DNA from: Paraburkholderia tagetis
GTDB taxonomy: Bacteria; Pseudomonadota; Gammaproteobacteria; Burkholderiales; Burkholderiaceae
Reading direction: 5' to 3'
Assembly: GCF_022213065.1 (NCBI RefSeq)
Contig: NZ_JAKLJA010000030.1
Location: forward strand, 26,454-90,453
Length of the DNA: 64,000 nucleotides
The notes below the pieces were generated by a model. The model made no database searches. It was not told the origin of the DNA and saw only the letters and a program-made list of their open reading frames with translations. Of this stretch, positions 60,981 to 64,000 are shown one piece after another (within the stretch, counting starts at the first letter, position 1; every line of letters begins with the position of its first letter). Both the position numbers and the translations under genes were made by a program.

Positions 60981-62705
60981 ATGAATACCGAACGTAAAGA
61001 CGCCGACCGCACGGACGCGCCTGCGGCATCCAATTTCATCCGCAACATCATCGACGACGACAACCGCTCGGGCAAGTGGGCGCAGCGCGTGGAAACGCGC
61101 TTCCCGCCGGAGCCGAACGGCTATCTGCACATCGGCCACGCGAAGAGCATCTGCCTGAACTTCGGCGTGGCGAAGAGCTATGGCGGCGTGTGCCACCTGC
61201 GCTTCGACGACACCAATCCTGAAAAGGAAAGCGTCGAGTACGTCAACTCGATCATCGACGCAGTCACCTGGCTCGGCTTCGAGTGGAAGAAGGCCAACGA
61301 CAACCGCGACTACCTCTTCTACGCGAGCGATTACTACGACAAGCTCTACGAATTCGCCGAGCTGTTGATCCAGCGCGGCAAGGCCTACGTGGACAGCCAG
61401 TCGCCTGAAGAGATGCGTCTGAACCGAGGCTCGGCCACTGAAGCCGGCAAGAATTCGCCGTTCCGCGATCGCTCCGTCGACGAAAACCTCGACCTGTTCC
61501 GCCGCATGAAGGCCGGCGAGTTCGAGGAAGGCGCGCACGTGCTGCGCGCGAAGATCGATATGGCGTCGCCGAACTTCAACATGCGCGACCCGGTGATCTA
61601 CCGCATCCGCTTCGCGCATCACTACCGCACCGGCGACAAATGGTGCGTGTATCCGATGTACGACTACACGCACTGCATCTCGGACGCGCTCGAGAACATC
61701 ACGCACTCGCTGTGCACGCTCGAGTTCGAAGACCATCGTCCGCTCTACGACTGGGTGCTCAATGAACTGGCCGATGCCGGCGTCTTCACGCGCCCGCTGC
61801 CGCAGCAAATCGAGTTCTCGCGCCTGAACCTCACCTACGCGATCACCAGCAAGCGCAAGCTGCTGCAACTCGTGACCGAAGGCCACGTGGACGGCTGGGA
61901 CGACCCGCGCATGCCCACCATCGTCGGCGTGCGCCGGCGCGGCTTCACGCCCGAATCAATCCAGCTCTTCTGCGAACGCATCGGCGTGACCAAGGTGGAT
62001 TCGTGGATCGACATGAGCACCCTCGAAGGCGCGCTGCGCGACGACCTCGACGAGAAGGCGCCGCGCACGGCCGCCGTGCTCGACCCGCTCAAGCTCATCA
62101 TCGACAACTATCCGGAAGGCCAGAGCGAAGACTGCACGGCGCCCGTGCATCCGCATCACCCGGAGCGCGGCCTGCGCACGTTCCCGATCTCGCGCGAGCT
62201 GTGGATCGAGCGCGAAGACTTCAACGAAACGCCGCCGAAGGGCTACTTCCGTCTGTTCCCGGGCAACAAGGTGCGGCTGCGCTATGGCTTCGTGATCGAA
62301 TGCACGGGCGCGGAGAAAGATGAAGACGGCAACGTGATCGCCGTGCACTGCAACTACTTCCCGGACAGCAAATCGGGCACGGAAGGCGCGAACAATTACA
62401 AGGTCAAGGGCAACATCCACTGGGTGAGCGCGCCGCACGCGTGCCCGGCGGAAGTGCGCCTCTACGACCGTCTGTTCCGCGAAGAGCAGCCCGACGCGGG
62501 CGGCCGCGACTACCTCGAAGCGCTCAACCCGGATTCCAGGCGCGTGACGCAGGCATATCTGGAGCCGGGCGCACGCAATGCAGCGCCGGAAGACCGCTAT
62601 CAATTCGAGCGCCACGGCTACTTCGTCGCCGACCGCTACGACTCGAAGCCGGGCGCGCCGGTGTTCAACCGCATCGTCGGTCTGCGCGACAGCTGGGGCA
62701 AGTAA
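60981..62705 (+). CDS. glnS: Glutamine--tRNA ligase (GlnRS)
   Basis: 574 residues; class I synthetase charging tRNA-Gln. The HIGH motif is at residues 50-53 (FPPEPNGYLHIGHAKSICLN) and the KMSKS equivalent is ITSKRK at 288-293. The C-terminal beta-barrel anticodon-binding domains are present (KVRLRYGFVIECTG, FERHGYFVADRYDSKPGAPV). The start MNTERKD at 60981 lacks a clear Shine-Dalgarno, but the preceding open frame is unrelated sequence. Presence of GlnRS fits a gamma/betaproteobacterium. A strong terminator follows. Confidence 0.97.
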   Translation: MNTERKDADRTDAPAASNFIRNIIDDDNRSGKWAQRVETRFPPEPNGYLHIGHAKSICLNFGVAKSYGGVCHLRFDDTNPEKESVEYVNSIIDAVTWLGFEWKKANDNRDYLFYASDYYDKLYEFAELLIQRGKAYVDSQSPEEMRLNRGSATEAGKNSPFRDRSVDENLDLFRRMKAGEFEEGAHVLRAKIDMASPNFNMRDPVIYRIRFAHHYRTGDKWCVYPMYDYTHCISDALENITHSLCTLEFEDHRPLYDWVLNELADAGVFTRPLPQQIEFSRLNLTYAITSKRKLLQLVTEGHVDGWDDPRMPTIVGVRRRGFTPESIQLFCERIGVTKVDSWIDMSTLEGALRDDLDEKAPRTAAVLDPLKLIIDNYPEGQSEDCTAPVHPHHPERGLRTFPISRELWIEREDFNETPPKGYFRLFPGNKVRLRYGFVIECTGAEKDEDGNVIAVHCNYFPDSKSGTEGANNYKVKGNIHWVSAPHACPAEVRLYDRLFREEQPDAGGRDYLEALNPDSRRVTQAYLEPGARNAAPEDRYQFERHGYFVADRYDSKPGAPVFNRIVGLRDSWGK

Positions 62706-62746
62706 GGCCTCATAGCGGCGCGCAGGCAGCGCCCCCATCGAATGCA

Positions 62747-62778
62747 AAGCCCGCACGTTCATCTCGTGCGGGCTTTTT
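62747..62778 (+). terminator. Intrinsic terminator after glnS
   Basis: Perfect 11-bp arms AAGCCCGCACG (62747-62757) and CGTGCGGGCTT (62765-62775) around a 7-base loop, followed by a T-run. It lies 42 bases after the glnS stop. Confidence 0.93.
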
Positions 62779-62867
62779 CTATTTCCTGCAATAATGGCGG
62801 CGCGGGCGGCTCAGCGGCGCCGCGCAATTCGATGCAGCGATTCGTGGCGTCAGATTCGTGGCATCAG

Positions 62868-63317
62868 TCAGACGCGATCATGTAGCGCGGCGAGCGAAAG
62901 CGTCGTGCCGAAAAGCCGCGCGAGACTGCGGCTCGCGTATTGGTCCACGTCGGTGGGCGCGACCCAAGCCCAGGCGTCCATCTCGGGAATCATCACGCCA
63001 TCGTGCCGGCTTGGGAAAAGCGACACGCAGTGGCATTTCGACAGATCGAGCTCCCCGGCGTCGGCCCGCGCGGCGAACAGATGCAGGTCCTTGTCGCGCC
63101 GATACGCGAAGCGCCCGAGATCGACGAGCCGCGACGCGTCGATCGCGATGCCGGTCTCCTCAACCATTTCGCGCAATGCGCTCTGCGCCTGCGTTTCACC
63201 GGACTCGCCCTGCCCCTTCGGAATGTCCCAGTGATTCGTGCCGGTCGCGTGCGCAAGCAGCACGCGGCCATCCGGGTCGAGCAGCACGATGCCGCACGAG
63301 ACGATCTTGCCGTTCAC
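62868..63317 (-). CDS. Nudix hydrolase
   Basis: About 149 residues. The Nudix box is complete: GQGESGETQAQSALREMVEE followed by TGI (G-X5-E-X7-REMVEETG), with WDIPKG just before it. The compact single-domain layout resembles small (di)nucleoside polyphosphate hydrolases, but the substrate is open. Start choice is uncertain: there is no ATG, and a GTG at 63317, seven bases past the upstream gene's stop, is preferred; a GTG at 63353 would overlap that gene by 29 bases. It is probably co-transcribed with the upstream secreted-protein gene. Confidence 0.85.
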   Translation of the reverse strand: MNGKIVSCGIVLLDPDGRVLLAHATGTNHWDIPKGQGESGETQAQSALREMVEETGIAIDASRLVDLGRFAYRRDKDLHLFAARADAGELDLSKCHCVSLFPSRHDGVMIPEMDAWAWVAPTDVDQYASRSLARLFGTTLSLAALHDRV

Positions 63318-63324
63318 TGCGTGC

Positions 63325-63711
63325 TCAGTGCTTCTTCTGATAAACCCAGGCACCGCTGCCGGCCTGGCAGAACTGCGGGCGCAGCGTCATCGACTGCCCC
63401 TTCGCGGTCACGACCACTTCCGAGTCTCGGCAGGTCTTGTCGCCGTCCTTCTGCATCTTGGACGGCGTAATGGTGGCGTTCATCTTCACGGGGTTACCGA
63501 GACCGTCATTGGTCCAGTTGCTGGTTTCGCCGTCCGCCTTGTTCGCGACCGAATCTCGCACTGCACGGGCGAGCGAGTTGTAATCTGCCTGCTTCATCCA
63601 GGTAGCCGGCGTGTCGTTGAGAAAGCCCAGATTGGCGGCGTTAGCGGCCGAACCAGCCGAAAGCAGGAGCACGGCAGCAAGGCCGGACAGAATACGGGGC
63701 GATTTCAGCAT
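63325..63711 (-). CDS. Small secreted protein resembling 17-kDa surface-antigen (RT0821/Lpp0805-like) domain
   Basis: 128 residues. A clear signal peptide (SPRILSGLAAVLLLSAGSAANA, read as basic start plus hydrophobic core) probably cleaves after ANA. The mature part has NSLARAVRDSVANKADGETSNW, then a TNDGLGNPVKMNATITPSK stretch and two cysteines in KTCRDSEVVVTAKGQ and RPQFCQAGSGAWV. This order resembles the C-terminal domain of rickettsial-type 17-kDa surface antigens, without the glycine zipper or lipobox, so it is likely periplasmic. The start at 63711 follows AGGGAG. Function unknown. Confidence 0.75.
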   Translation of the reverse strand: MLKSPRILSGLAAVLLLSAGSAANAANLGFLNDTPATWMKQADYNSLARAVRDSVANKADGETSNWTNDGLGNPVKMNATITPSKMQKDGDKTCRDSEVVVTAKGQSMTLRPQFCQAGSGAWVYQKKH

Positions 63712-63920
63712 TGAATGTTCTCCCTGCGGGAAAATAAGGGGCAAATAAAAAGTCAATTAAAGAGCAATCATTAATTGCGGAAAAGCATAACACGCGCCCC
63801 AATTTTCACCTGCCCCAGCGGGACGGAGCGGCGGCGCGCCTCGCCCGGCGCTTAGGAGATTTTTCGGCAATTTTCCGACCAGGGCAATCGCATGAAATGT
63901 AAAAGCGCCTGTCACAAAAG

Positions 63921-63949
63921 TTGTAAACCCGCGCCATGACGCGTTTACT
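63921..63949 (+). promoter_or_regulatory. Candidate promoter for the gene at the right edge
   Basis: TTGTAA (63921-63926) and TTTACT (63944-63949) are 17 bases apart, four of six matches each to sigma-70 elements. TGTAAA occurs as a direct repeat at 63898-63903 and 63922-63927, which may be an activator site. Found by eye only. Confidence 0.35.
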
Positions 63950-63974
63950 CTGGCTTTTGCCCGGAGAAGACCCC

Positions 63975-64000
63975 ATGCAGGACGTGCTGAGCATCGAGGA
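63975..64000 (+). CDS. Start of an unidentified gene, cut by the right edge
   Basis: An ATG at 63975 is preceded by GGAGAAG at good distance and opens a frame beginning MQDVLSIE that runs off the window. Only eight codons are visible, too few to name a family. A candidate promoter lies 26 bases upstream of the ATG. Confidence 0.45.

Overview
The window is about 64 kb of high-GC, tightly packed bacterial chromosome. Gene content and protein sequences point to a betaproteobacterium of the Burkholderiaceae, most like Paraburkholderia, Caballeronia or Burkholderia. I saw no rRNA, tRNA, CRISPR array, insertion sequence or phage gene. Housekeeping genes lie at both ends, with two large accessory blocks between them.

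Positions 1-5.5 kb hold the 5' half of uvrD, then valS, galU and a TusA-like gene. Positions 5.6-18.2 kb are a complete-looking inositol catabolism locus. A divergent promoter region at 8.74-9.02 kb separates a leftward unit (RpiR-type iolR, iolG and a second Gfo/Idh/MocA dehydrogenase) from a rightward unit (ABC transporter substrate-binding protein, permease and ATPase, then iolC fused to DUF2090, iolD, iolE, iolB). A GGAA-N6-TTCC palindrome lies on the -35 element of iolR. iolA/mmsA is not in the window. A methyl-accepting chemotaxis gene follows at 18.2-19.9 kb.

Positions 20.5-45.0 kb are one co-directional type VI secretion operon: tssA, tssB, tssC, hcp, tssE, tssF, tssG, two tandem vgrG genes, a DUF2169/pentapeptide, pentapeptide, DUF3540, DUF4150 (PAAR-like) module, then tssJ, tssK, tssL, tssM and an FHA (tagH-like) gene. 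The ClpV ATPase (tssH), the PpkA/PppA pair and any recognisable toxin/immunity pair are absent. The vgrG copies are recent duplicates, and their 40-residue length difference equals five octapeptide units of the spike repeat. An AT-rich leader with several perfect dyads precedes the operon.

Positions 45.2-55.8 kb hold an Fsr-like exporter, an adenosine-specific kinase family gene, an Ap4A phosphorylase-like gene, a leftward branched-chain amino acid type ABC set (livH, livM, livG, livF without a binding protein), a thioesterase, a zinc-ribbon Nudix gene, a YbfB-type MFS transporter and a divergent LysR regulator. Positions 55.9-64 kb hold alaS, a CaiB/BaiF CoA-transferase, an RBBP9-type hydrolase, glnS, a Nudix hydrolase, a small secreted protein and the first codons of one more gene.

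The strongest leads are the effector-less vgrG/DUF2169/pentapeptide/PAAR-like module inside a T6SS that lacks ClpV, the octad-counted difference between the VgrG spikes, and the inositol operator/promoter overlap.
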